Source: an uncultured Lachnospiraceae bacterium
Lineage (GTDB): Bacteria > Bacillota > Clostridia > Lachnospirales > Lachnospiraceae
Reading direction: 5' to 3'
Assembly (NCBI GenBank): GCA_947631685.1
Contig: CANRMI010000011.1
Location: 33,757-97,756, forward strand
Length of the DNA stretch: 64,000 nucleotides
Under the pieces are notes generated by a model. The model ran no database searches and had not been told where the DNA came from. It worked only from the letters and a program-made list of their open reading frames with translations. This document shows positions 24,692 to 31,841 of this stretch, one piece after another. Position numbers and translations under genes: made by a program. The stretch's first letter is position 1. Each line of letters opens with the position of its first letter.

Positions 24692-24720
24692 TTGTAAAAT
24701 CCGGCTGATAATGGTATAAT
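24692..24720 (+). promoter_or_regulatory. Promoter of the DegV-family gene
   Basis: TTGTAA (24692-24697) and TATAAT (24715-24720) with a 17-base spacer. Confidence 0.75.
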
Positions 24721-24796
24721 GTTCCTTATTCAAGCCGAAAACGATTGAAAAGTCAATTATTTGACGGTTTATTTATGAAAGGGGACATGAAGCAGT

Positions 24797-25678
24797 ATGG
24801 CGGATTTTGTGATTGTGACGGATTCTACGGCAGATCTGCCCGTGGAATATTTGGAAGACAATAATATTGTATGTATGAATATGAGCTATACGGTGGACGG
24901 GGAAGTTTACAGCGGCAAGACAGGAAAGGAGCTTCCCTGGAAAGAGTTTTACAGACTGATGAGGGAAGAGGAGAAAATGCCCACCACCTCCCAGATTAAT
25001 CCCGAAGAGATCAAGGACACCTTTGAAGAACTGATACAAAAGGGTAATAAGGAGATCCTCTATCTGGCCTTTTCCTCGGGATTGAGCGGTACCTGCAATA
25101 ACGGAAAGATCGCGGCGCAGGACGTCATGGAAGAGCATCCCGATGTGAAGATCATAGTGATAGATTCCCTGAGTGCTTCTTTGGGAGAGGGGCTGTTTGT
25201 GTACTATGCGGCCAGGATGCGTTTGGCAGGCAGGACCATGGAAGAAACGGCAGAGTGGCTGAACGCCAATGTCCAGAACTTTGTCCATGTCTTTACGGTG
25301 GACGATCTGCATCATCTGTACCGGGGCGGACGCGTTTCCAAGACCACCGCGATCATCGGCACCATGGCGGGGATCAAACCCATTCTGCATGTGGATAAGG
25401 AAGGACATCTGATACCCATCGACAAGGTGCGGGGCAGAAAGAAATCCCTGTCCAGACTGGTGGATTATATGGGGCAGCATATGGGTTCCCGCAGGAAGGA
25501 CAATGAGATCGTATTTATCAGCCACGGTGACGCGCTGCAGGATGCCCAGTATGTGGCTGGGCAGGTAGAAGAGCGGTTCGGGATCAAGAATTTTATGGTA
25601 GCGCCCATCGGTCCCACTGTCGGCACCCATTCCGGGCCCGGCACCATAGCCTTGTTCTTTTTAGGAGAGGAAAGATAA
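24797..25678 (+). CDS. DegV-family fatty-acid-binding protein
   Basis: DegV/FakB-type protein that holds a fatty acid, in some species delivering it to a fatty acid kinase. The start VIVTDSTADLP is the family signature. SSGLSGTCNNG (near 95), GGRVSKTTAIIGTMAGIKPIL (near 178) and the C-terminal PTVGTHSGPGTIALFF are all present. The 293 residues are normal. It is monocistronic with its own promoter and a downstream hairpin. No fatty acid kinase (FakA) gene is adjacent, so the exact partner is unknown. Confidence 0.9.
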   Translation: MADFVIVTDSTADLPVEYLEDNNIVCMNMSYTVDGEVYSGKTGKELPWKEFYRLMREEEKMPTTSQINPEEIKDTFEELIQKGNKEILYLAFSSGLSGTCNNGKIAAQDVMEEHPDVKIIVIDSLSASLGEGLFVYYAARMRLAGRTMEETAEWLNANVQNFVHVFTVDDLHHLYRGGRVSKTTAIIGTMAGIKPILHVDKEGHLIPIDKVRGRKKSLSRLVDYMGQHMGSRRKDNEIVFISHGDALQDAQYVAGQVEERFGIKNFMVAPIGPTVGTHSGPGTIALFFLGEER

Positions 25679-25700
25679 AAAGATATAAAGAAAAAGATAA

Positions 25701-25734
25701 GGGCACGCTCCCCATCGGGAATGTGCCCTTTTTA
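25701..25734. terminator. Bidirectional terminator between degV and ppa
   Basis: GGGCAC pairs with GTGCCC around a loop with an inner CCC/GGG pair. T residues follow on the plus strand and an A-rich stretch precedes, so it can serve both convergent genes. Confidence 0.8.
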
Positions 25735-25752
25735 TATGCCGTTTTGCAGTTC

Positions 25753-26304
25753 TTACCAGCTTCGGATAAATTTGTCGATATAATTGTCCAGACAGTGCTC
25801 AATGACTCTGATAGCGTCTTCCCTGTTGCCCTGCTCATTTACATCGGTGGTCTTATTCTCCAGCGCCTTGTAAATAGTGAAGAAATGTTCCATTTCCTGC
25901 ACCACATGTGCGGGCAGCTCGGAGATGTCGTGGTAGTTGTTGTATGTAGGATCGTTAAAAGGCACCGCGATGATCTTCTCATCCTTTTTGCCGCCGTCCA
26001 GCATGGAAATGACGCCAATGGGATAGGCTCTGACAAGAGTCAGGGGCGATACCGGCTCCGAACAGAGCAATAGCACGTCCAGAGGATCCCCGTCGTCGCC
26101 GTAAGTCCTGGGAATAAAGCCGTAATTGGCCGGATAGTGAGTGGAAGTATATAAAATCCGGTCCAGGATAATGTAACCGGTTTCTTTGTCCAGCTCATAT
26201 TTGTTCTTGCTGCCCTTGGGAATCTCTATCACGCAGATAAAGTCCGTGGGCGTAACCCTTTTCACATTGATATTATGCCAGATACTATTATTGATACTGT
26301 CCAT
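25753..26304 (-). CDS. ppa: Inorganic pyrophosphatase, family I
   Basis: Soluble Mg-dependent enzyme that hydrolyses pyrophosphate released by biosynthesis, including PRPP-dependent reactions. The catalytic signature GDDGDPLDVLLL (near residue 70), NYGFIPRTY and the Lys-rich EIPKGSKNKYELDK are conserved. The 183 residues are typical. It has a good promoter and the same hairpin leader as prs. It is convergent with degV, sharing a terminator. Confidence 0.96.
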   Translation of the reverse strand: MDSINNSIWHNINVKRVTPTDFICVIEIPKGSKNKYELDKETGYIILDRILYTSTHYPANYGFIPRTYGDDGDPLDVLLLCSEPVSPLTLVRAYPIGVISMLDGGKKDEKIIAVPFNDPTYNNYHDISELPAHVVQEMEHFFTIYKALENKTTDVNEQGNREDAIRVIEHCLDNYIDKFIRSW

Positions 26305-26334
26305 ATTTCCTCACATTCTGCCACGAAAAGCGGC
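26302..26334 (-). promoter_or_regulatory. Hairpin leader directly upstream of ppa, shared with prs
   Basis: On the minus strand: GCCGC, a 5-base loop, GTGGC (stem 26320-26334), then AGAATG, a GAGG Shine-Dalgarno and ATG. It aligns with the prs leader with few changes, and one stem pair is G-U instead of G-C, so pairing is kept. Confidence 0.55.
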
Positions 26335-26376
26335 GTTTTCATTCCGGGAGCGTTTAATTTGCGGTACCCTAAAATT

Positions 26377-26404
26377 ATTATAGCATGTTCGGACAGGTTG
26401 TAAA
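26377..26404 (-). promoter_or_regulatory. Promoter of ppa
   Basis: On the minus strand TTTACA (plus 26399-26404) and TATAAT (plus 26377-26382) with a 16-base spacer. Confidence 0.7.
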
Positions 26405-26529
26405 TATGAAAAATTTGCGCCCGCTCCATTCTGTGGCCTGCCCGGCAGGATGCGACGGGAAAAGATTTTCGGCATATTTCTTCTGGCGTTGCTTACATTT
26501 GTTTTTACATTTTGTAAGTAAGTCTACAT

Positions 26530-26576
26530 AGAAAAACCACCCCAAAACTTTGACCGAGTGACGGGGTGGTTTTTCT
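26530..26576. terminator. Strong A/T-flanked hairpin
   Basis: AGAAAAACCACCCC (26530-26543) pairs with GGGGTGGTTTTTCT (26563-26576) around a 19-base loop. The stem has A and T runs on its two sides, so it can terminate in both directions. No gene ends immediately before it on the plus strand, so it may be left over from a lost gene. Confidence 0.65.
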
Positions 26577-26668
26577 ATCTCTTCATTTGGCTAACCCACC
26601 TTGTGGGCGGTTGTTCCTTTTTGTGCTTATAATGTAACACAGAAATACGGAAAAAACAAGGGTTAAAG

Positions 26669-26706
26669 GTACTTATGATAGCGTAAATTTACGCTATCAT
26701 AAGTAC
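26669..26706. repeat. 38-bp perfect palindrome
   Basis: The half site GTACTTATGATAGCGTAAA is followed directly by its exact reverse complement, with no spacer. It lies in non-coding DNA between ppa and the accessory genes. It is not followed by a T run, so it is not a standard terminator. A dimeric protein or recombinase site is possible. Confidence 0.9.
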
Positions 26707-26868
26707 ATGGTCCATCTGCTCGTAAGGCTTCGGGGCGTACATTGGGTTGGATTTGGTTGTGGTGACTAAAATATAACACAAAGGCAGCATCTCTGCTTTT
26801 TAAATATTCAGTTGTAACACATGTATTGTAATACTACAATGGTGCTTATGGTTTTATATTGTTTTGTA

Positions 26869-26897
26869 TTGCGCTTTAAAGAGATAAACAGTATAAT
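26869..26897 (+). promoter_or_regulatory. Promoter of the accessory gene cluster
   Basis: TTGCGC (26869-26874) and TATAAT (26892-26897) with a 17-base spacer; the -10 is exact and the -35 half-matching. The inverted repeat at 26825-26840 lies just upstream and could be an operator. Confidence 0.5.
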
Positions 26898-26912
26898 ATG
26901 ACGTAAAGTAAG

Positions 26913-27326
26913 GTGTATGAAAGGATGGAGTTTTTGAGGGAGTTAATACAATTACAGTCTTTTCCAGTGAGTGCAGTGCTTCATATTCTGTTGCAAGATA
27001 AGACAACAAAGAAAAATATCATTTGGGCAACGAGAAGTTACGAGCAGCTTGGCGAACAGTATGCAGACGACAGGCAGATTACAATAGAAGCATTAACAGG
27101 TCTGAATCCTATCATGCTGCAACCAAGAATCATGAAAGCCACGGAACAGCAACTTGCAAGAACAAGGATTCATGCAGAGGTTTTCACTCCTGCATGGATA
27201 TGCAATAAAATGTTTGACAATGGGGAAGATAAAACGGAAAATAAAAAAACTACCAGATGCAGAATATTTGATTGGAGGGCGGACAAGTCAATTTTATATG
27301 AATCCATGAAAAAACAGGAGGGGTAA
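26913..27326 (+). pseudogene. N-terminal stump of a restriction-modification enzyme
   Basis: The first ~95 residues (DILLQDKTTKK-like ILLQDKTTKKNIIWAT, then IMLQPRIMKATEQQ and RTRIHAEVFTPAWICNKM) match, from my knowledge of the family, the start of a Firmicute restriction endonuclease subunit M of about 400 residues. In that family AEVFTPxWxCN leads into the methyltransferase core. Here the core is missing and the last 37 residues (FDNGEDKTENKK onward) look unrelated. Another frame opens at ATG 27220 over the same bases. The ORF therefore seems to be a deletion remnant. It starts at GTG 26913 or ATG 26925; neither has a strong Shine-Dalgarno. It lies directly upstream of the toxin-antitoxin pair. 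Confidence 0.55.
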
Positions 27327-27330
27327 TAGT

Positions 27331-27672
27331 ATGCCGATCAGGGTAGATGATTTGTTGAAACAATATGTAAATAAAATAAAGGGAATCTATGGTTCTCATT
27401 TAAAGACAGTTATATTGTATGGCTCTTATGCGCGTGGAGATTATAGAGAGGATTCGGATATTGATATTATGATTTTACTGGATATAGATGATCCGGAAAT
27501 TAAAAACTTTGGACGCGAGCTTTCGTATATGACTTATGATTTTAATATGGATCATGATGTGGATATTAAACCAATTGCGAAATACCGGGAACATTTCAGA
27601 TATTGGTTAAATGCATATCCGTTTTATGCAAATGTTGAGAGAGAAGGGATCAAACTGTATGAAGCAGCATGA
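27331..27672 (+). CDS. MNT-type nucleotidyltransferase antitoxin
   Basis: A 113-residue minimal nucleotidyltransferase. The signature GSYARGDYREDSDIDIMILLD (about 31-51) holds the GS and the two Asp that bind metal and NTP; a third Asp is in DHDVDIKPI. In MNT-HEPN modules such proteins silence the HEPN toxin, in the MntA-HepT case by AMPylation. AGGAGGGG precedes the ATG. The HEPN gene begins inside its 3' end with a 14-base overlap, the usual order and coupling of these pairs. Confidence 0.88.
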   Translation: MPIRVDDLLKQYVNKIKGIYGSHLKTVILYGSYARGDYREDSDIDIMILLDIDDPEIKNFGRELSYMTYDFNMDHDVDIKPIAKYREHFRYWLNAYPFYANVEREGIKLYEAA

Positions 27673-28078
27673 TGAGGGAAATAAAACAGACTTGATGAAA
27701 TACCGATTGGAAACAGCAGAAAGCGATTTGAGAGTTGCAAAATCATTAATACAATCCAAGGAATACAGAGCTGCAAATAACAGAGCTTATTATGCTATTT
27801 TTCATGCTATATCAGCGGTTCATGCGTTGGACGGAAAAGCATATAAAAAACACAAAGATGCAATAGCGAACTTTAACAGGGATTATGTGAAAACGGAGAT
27901 TTTTCCGAGGGATATAGGCAGAAAAATTTCACGTGCAGAAGAAATTCGACATGCAAGCGATTATGATGATTTCTATATAGCAGACAAAAAGGAAACACAG
28001 GAATTGGCAGATACAGCAGAAGAATTGATAAGAATGGTTGAAGCATATTGCAAAAATAGCATGGGCGCAGAGGAATAA
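27659..28078 (+). CDS. HEPN-domain toxin
   Basis: A 139-residue all-helical HEPN protein, probable RNase toxin of the MNT-HEPN pair. The central helix has NNRAYYAIFHAI, an R-x6-H spacing as in HEPN RNase active sites. A Lys-rich segment and a second helix pair follow. ATG 27659 is chosen because AGAAGGG lies about 10 bases upstream and the overlap with the MNT gene supports coupling; ATG 27695 is an alternative. Alternative role: abortive infection component, since related pairs are often in defence islands. Confidence 0.82.
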   Translation: MKQHDEGNKTDLMKYRLETAESDLRVAKSLIQSKEYRAANNRAYYAIFHAISAVHALDGKAYKKHKDAIANFNRDYVKTEIFPRDIGRKISRAEEIRHASDYDDFYIADKKETQELADTAEELIRMVEAYCKNSMGAEE

Positions 28079-28202
28079 CAAAAGGAAGAAAATACGCCTT
28101 TAATTTTTAATTATGATGTGGAGGAATATATGCGAATCATGCTTTTAATAATGGCGACATTAAATTTCTTAGGCTAACCGCAAAACATAAGGAGAAAGCC
28201 AC

Positions 28203-28958
28203 ATGAAATCTCTCAGAAAACAATTGTTTGCGTATATAAAAGAAAAATATAAAGCCTCTCCGGAATACTTGTGGCAGCGGTATCCGGGCTATGCGGTTTT
28301 TCGGCATGGGGACAATCAAAAGTGGTTTGCGATTGTCATGGATGTGCCGGGAAATAGGCTGGGATTGGACACGGAAGAGATTGTGGATATTGTGAATGTG
28401 AAGATCGCGGATCCCTTTCTTGCGGATATTCTGGTGCGGCAGGAGGGCTTTTTTAAGGGCTATCATATCAGCAGGGGAAACTGGCTCTCCATTTCGCTGT
28501 GCGGCGCAGTCGAGTTTGACGAGATATGCAGATGGCTGGAAGAGAGTTACATGGCAACGGCTTCCGTCAAAAAGAAGCAGGCGCTCAGACCGGCAAAGGA
28601 GTGGCTCATCCCGGCCAATCCTAAGTATTATGATGTGGAAGCGGCTTTCTCCAAGGAGGATGTGATCAACTGGAAGCAGGGCAGGGGCATGAAAACGGGG
28701 GATACCGTGTTTTTGTATGTTGCTGCTCCGGTGTCGGCAATCCTCTATAAATGCAGGGTACTGGAAACAGACATTCCTTTCCGGTTTGATGAGGGAACTG
28801 TCCACATGACAAGCGTTATGAAGATAAAATTGCTGAATCGATACAAACCGGATCAGTTTACCTTTGACGTGCTGGGGGAAAGGTATGGCATCCATGCGGT
28901 GAGAGGGCCGAGGGGGATCCCGCAGAGTTTAAGTGACGCATTGTCAGCATATCATTAA
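28203..28958 (+). CDS. YjbR/MmcQ domain fused to an EVE-like domain
   Basis: A 251-residue protein with two parts. Residues 1-115 resemble the MmcQ/YjbR (DUF419) fold: WQRYPGYAVFRHGDNQKWFAIVMDV and GYHISRGNWLSISL. Residues 125-250 resemble an EVE/PUA-like domain (WLIPANPKYYDV, NWKQGRGMKTGDTVFLYVAAP). EVE domains bind modified bases in DNA or RNA. The gene has an AAGGAG Shine-Dalgarno and follows the HEPN toxin after a 124-base gap. GC content rises again here, so it may be host-derived. Biological role unknown. Confidence 0.75.
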   Translation: MKSLRKQLFAYIKEKYKASPEYLWQRYPGYAVFRHGDNQKWFAIVMDVPGNRLGLDTEEIVDIVNVKIADPFLADILVRQEGFFKGYHISRGNWLSISLCGAVEFDEICRWLEESYMATASVKKKQALRPAKEWLIPANPKYYDVEAAFSKEDVINWKQGRGMKTGDTVFLYVAAPVSAILYKCRVLETDIPFRFDEGTVHMTSVMKIKLLNRYKPDQFTFDVLGERYGIHAVRGPRGIPQSLSDALSAYH

Positions 28959-28996
28959 AAGAGTCCCGCAACCGCCGGTTGAGGGACTCCTTTTTA
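28956..28996. terminator. Bidirectional terminator between the EVE gene and cotJC
   Basis: GAGTCCC (28961-28967) pairs with GGGACTC (28983-28989), with an inner AACCG/CGGTT stem. An A run precedes and a T run follows, serving both convergent genes. Confidence 0.85.
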
Positions 28997-29010
28997 AAAG
29001 ACATGGGGAT

Positions 29011-29631
29011 TTAGTTATTGCAGCCACAGTCCGCGACGGTGTCAAAGCCGGGATTGAAGGCGTAGAAGTTTTTGTCGTTGAGCCTATCCTGCGTAATGCG
29101 GAGAGCTTCACCAAAGCGCTGGAAGTGTACAACTTCACGCTGGCGCAGGAATTTAATGGGTTCACAGACATCCGGATCGTCGACTAGACGAAGGATATTG
29201 TCATAGGTGGTGCGGGCTTTCTGCTCGGCCGCCATATCTTCAAACAGATCGGTGATCACGTCACCCTTGCTCTGAAATTCGCAGGCGTTGAAAGGGATGC
29301 CGCCGGCTGCCTGGGGCCAGATACCTACGGTATGGTCGGTATAATAAGGGCCAAAGCCGCATTTCTCAATTTCTTCCATGGACAGATTCCGTGTCAACTG
29401 GTGTACGATAGTAGCCACCATTTCCAGATGGGCCAGTTCTTCCGTACCGATGTCGGTGAGCACGCCTGCCACTTCCCTATAGGGGGTAGCGTAGCGCTGG
29501 GAGAGATAGCGCATACTGGCGCCCATTTCTCCGTCGGGGCCGCCGTACTGGGACATGATGACCTGAGCCAGCTTGGCGTTGGGATTTTTGATGTTGACGG
29601 GAAACTGTAATCTTCTTTCATAACTCCACAT
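29011..29631 (-). CDS. cotJC: Spore coat protein CotJC, manganese-catalase fold
   Basis: A 206-residue protein with the ferritin-like di-manganese catalase fold, part of the inner spore coat. Metal ligands sit in EELAHLEMV (near 66), DMAAEQKARTTYDN (near 139) and REVVHFQRFG (near 172). It is the last gene of cotJABC on the minus strand and its ATG overlaps the cotJB stop by one base. It may remove peroxide in the coat. A terminator follows. Confidence 0.94.
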   Translation of the reverse strand: MWSYERRLQFPVNIKNPNAKLAQVIMSQYGGPDGEMGASMRYLSQRYATPYREVAGVLTDIGTEELAHLEMVATIVHQLTRNLSMEEIEKCGFGPYYTDHTVGIWPQAAGGIPFNACEFQSKGDVITDLFEDMAAEQKARTTYDNILRLVDDPDVCEPIKFLRQREVVHFQRFGEALRITQDRLNDKNFYAFNPGFDTVADCGCNN

Positions 29632-29966
29632 TAGCGGTATCCTCCTTTCCCTGTATTGTTACGGGGCTGCATGGGGGGCGTTTCACATGCCAGCGGATAG
29701 GGATCCGCCACGTTCTCCCAGGGCATGGGAGCTAACACCCAGGTCCATTCTTTCTTATCCATGGAAGTATCCACCGTGAGAGGGTAGTAACGGGAAGCAA
29801 AATCCTGCATCATCTGATTTTTAATGCGGCTATAGTGATTGAAATACTCCATTGCCTGCATGTCAAAGGGATGAGTGTCCAGGTATTCGTTCAGTTCTAC
29901 CAGTGTAAAATCAATAATACTGATGTCCATTAACAGGCGTTCCTGTTCGCTGCAGTTATGGTTCAT
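29631..29966 (-). CDS. cotJB: Spore coat protein CotJB
   Basis: Small coat assembly protein, here 111 residues. DFTLVELNEYLDTHPFD and the following MEYFNHYSRIKN block are the family signature. The Pro-rich C-terminus (WVLAPMPWEN) is typical. It overlaps cotJA by 4 bases and cotJC by 1, showing one transcript. Its biochemical activity is unknown. Confidence 0.92.
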   Translation of the reverse strand: MNHNCSEQERLLMDISIIDFTLVELNEYLDTHPFDMQAMEYFNHYSRIKNQMMQDFASRYYPLTVDTSMDKKEWTWVLAPMPWENVADPYPLACETPPMQPRNNTGKGGYR

Positions 29967-30133
29967 GAAACCACCCTCCTTCCGGTAAAGGGTTTATCCA
30001 GCTCGGGGAAGATGGTGCCTTTTTGAAAAGCTTCTTCCAGATTTTCGTAGATACAGGAAAGATGCTGCCAGGGAACGTAGGCCATGGCGATGGGCAAATG
30101 TTCAAGACTTTCGTCAAAATGATGATCCTGCAT
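29963..30133 (-). CDS. cotJA: Spore coat-associated protein CotJA
   Basis: A 56-residue protein with the CotJA core LPIAMAYVPWQ (residues 13-23) and the YENLEEAFQKGTIFPELDKPF block. The start at 30133 has AAAGGA nearby on the minus strand; an in-frame ATG 63 bases upstream precedes the -10-like box and is unlikely. It is first gene of cotJABC, probably expressed in the mother cell during sporulation. Confidence 0.88.
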   Translation of the reverse strand: MQDHHFDESLEHLPIAMAYVPWQHLSCIYENLEEAFQKGTIFPELDKPFTGRRVVS

Positions 30134-30164
30134 GGTAATCCTTTGGTTTTTAAGTGATTTGTTA

Positions 30165-30191
30165 TAATATATGTCACATTTTGCAAGGCGT
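30165..30191 (-). promoter_or_regulatory. Candidate mother-cell promoter of cotJABC
   Basis: On the minus strand AC (plus 30190-30191), 16 bases, then CATATATTA (plus 30165-30173). This fits the sigma-K -10 CATAnnnTA and also resembles the sigma-E -10; no good sigma-E -35 is seen. Bacillus cotJ is sigma-E dependent, so the sigma factor is uncertain. Confidence 0.4.
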
Positions 30192-30291
30192 TCCATTCTG
30201 TTTTTGGTTCAAGAAAGAGGCTTGATTTCCTGTCCGGTTTATGCTTTACTAGACATAGTGAAACGGAACCTGAGAGGAAGAAGAACAGTAA

Positions 30292-31785
30292 ATGAGCAGT
30301 ATGCGAGGAATTGACACTCCCGTCAGGCAGATCAGGAGAAGAGTGTTTAAGGAGGTGGCAAATCTTGCCTATACCTCTGTCAATTTAAAGGACGATATGG
30401 AGGCATTGCCTTATAAGATCGTGGATTATGAAGAATCCCAGTATTGGGAGAGCGTGTACCGTGACAGAGCCATTATCAGGGAGCGAATCCGTCTGGCAAT
30501 GGGCATGGCCTTGAGACCGGAGAACAGGGAACATCCGGGGCATTTGACGGAAGGACTGGAAGAGAGCAATATTGATGAGAAATACTATGAGCCTCCCCTG
30601 ATGCAGGTAATTCCTTCCGCTTGTAACGCCTGTCCGGAAAACCGTTATGAGGTCACCAACACCTGCATGGGCTGTGTGGCCCATCCCTGCAGGGAAGTAT
30701 GTCCCGCGGGAGCCATGACCATGCAGAACGGGAAGTCCCTCATCGATCAGGAGAAGTGTATCAAGTGCGGGAAATGCAGGGATATTTGCCCCTATGACGC
30801 CATTTCCCACAAGGAAAGGCCCTGTAAAAAGGCCTGCGGCGTGAACGCCATAGAGAATGATAAGCATGGAAGAGCGGTAATCAATAACGAAGCCTGCGTA
30901 TCCTGCGGGCAGTGCATGGTAAGCTGTCCTTTTGGAGCCATTGCGGACAAGTCCCAGATCTTTCAGCTCATCCGCGCCATGCAGTCGGGTCGGATGATTG
31001 TGGCACAGGTGGCGCCTTCTTTTGTGGGGCAGTTTGGTCCCAAGGTGACGCCGGAGAAATTTAAGAGCGCTTTGAAGGAGCTGGGGTTTGCGGAAGTATA
31101 CGAAACGGCGCTGGGAGCGGATCTGGGCTGCGTTGCGGAAGCAGAGCACTATGTGAGGGAAGTGGCCAGCGGCAGACAGGATTTCGCGCTGACTTCCTGC
31201 TGTCCCTCCTGGTCCGTGATGGCCAAGAATCTGTTCCCGGAAACGATTGACAAGATCAGCAATGAGCTGACGCCCATGGTGGCGACGGCCCGGATCATCA
31301 AACAGGAGCACCCGGAGGCCAGCGTAGTTTTTATCGGACCGTGTGCCTCCAAGAAGCTGGAAGCGTCCCGCAGGTCGGTCCGTTCCGATGTGGATTTTGT
31401 CATTACTTTTGAAGAACTGTTAGGAATGTTTGAAGCAAAAGGGATCCTGGCGGAGGAAATGGAAGATCTGGATAAGATGTGTGACGCTACGGCCGCGGGC
31501 CGGGGCTACGGAGTGGCCGGAGGTGTGGCGGGAGCCATAGAGGACTGCATCAGAGAGTATTATCCCGGTACCGCGGTGCATGTAGAACATGCGGAAGGGC
31601 TGGGAGACTGTAAAAAGATGCTGCTGCTTGCCAAGGCCGGACAGAAGAAGGGCTGCCTGATCGAGGGCATGGCTTGTCCGGGCGGCTGTATTGCGGGAGC
31701 GGGAACCAATATTTCCCTGCAGACCGCGGCAAAGGAAGTAGCCAGATTCAAGGCGGAGGCAGTCCGCCGGGTACCGAAGCAATAG
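30292..31785 (+). CDS. [FeFe] hydrogenase, monomeric group-B-like
   Basis: A 497-residue ferredoxin-type hydrogenase. After ~105 residues come Cys clusters: [19 protein letters not shown], then ferredoxin-like [13 protein letters not shown] and [13 protein letters not shown]. The H-cluster domain has TSCCPSW (near 301), GPCASKK in place of the group A MPCxxK, and [14 protein letters not shown]. The GPC and GAG variants and the extra N-terminal clusters point to the group B type, whose physiological role is less known than group A. It probably evolves or senses H2. Maturases HydEFG are not in the window. A weak promoter (TTGATT-17-TTTACT at 30222-30250) lies upstream. Confidence 0.88.
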   Translation: MSSMRGIDTPVRQIRRRVFKEVANLAYTSVNLKDDMEALPYKIVDYEESQYWESVYRDRAIIRERIRLAMGMALRPENREHPGHLTEGLEESNIDEKYYEPPLMQVIPSACNACPENRYEVTNTCMGCVAHPCREVCPAGAMTMQNGKSLIDQEKCIKCGKCRDICPYDAISHKERPCKKACGVNAIENDKHGRAVINNEACVSCGQCMVSCPFGAIADKSQIFQLIRAMQSGRMIVAQVAPSFVGQFGPKVTPEKFKSALKELGFAEVYETALGADLGCVAEAEHYVREVASGRQDFALTSCCPSWSVMAKNLFPETIDKISNELTPMVATARIIKQEHPEASVVFIGPCASKKLEASRRSVRSDVDFVITFEELLGMFEAKGILAEEMEDLDKMCDATAAGRGYGVAGGVAGAIEDCIREYYPGTAVHVEHAEGLGDCKKMLLLAKAGQKKGCLIEGMACPGGCIAGAGTNISLQTAAKEVARFKAEAVRRVPKQ

Positions 31786-31841
31786 CACAGAGCCTGTATA
31801 GAGGGCTTTTAAAGGGGTTAAGCCCCGGAACGGAGGAGATT

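Larger units (their letters stand above)
26405..26868. other. Gene-free AT-rich stretch at the start of an accessory patch
   Basis: No convincing gene in either strand. The stretch holds a hairpin (26530-26576), a small CCCAC/GTGGG stem (26595-26607), a 38-bp palindrome (26669-26706), three copies of T(G/A)TAACACA (26633-26641, 26772-26780, 26813-26821) and an inverted repeat ATTGTA-N4-TACAAT (26825-26840). The mix of repeats beside a truncated gene suggests the edge of a decayed mobile element. No integrase or clear attachment site is seen. Confidence 0.6.

Noticed and set aside
28130..28177. 15-codon frame with a good GGAGG before the YjbR-EVE gene
   Set aside because: It may be a leader peptide, but it has no conserved features or terminator nearby. 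In another frame the same bases look like a protein tail, so it is probably a remnant.
31674..31841. N-terminal extension of gltX
   Set aside because: It overlaps the hydrogenase end, has no Shine-Dalgarno, and the family start follows directly after GGAGG at ATG 31842.
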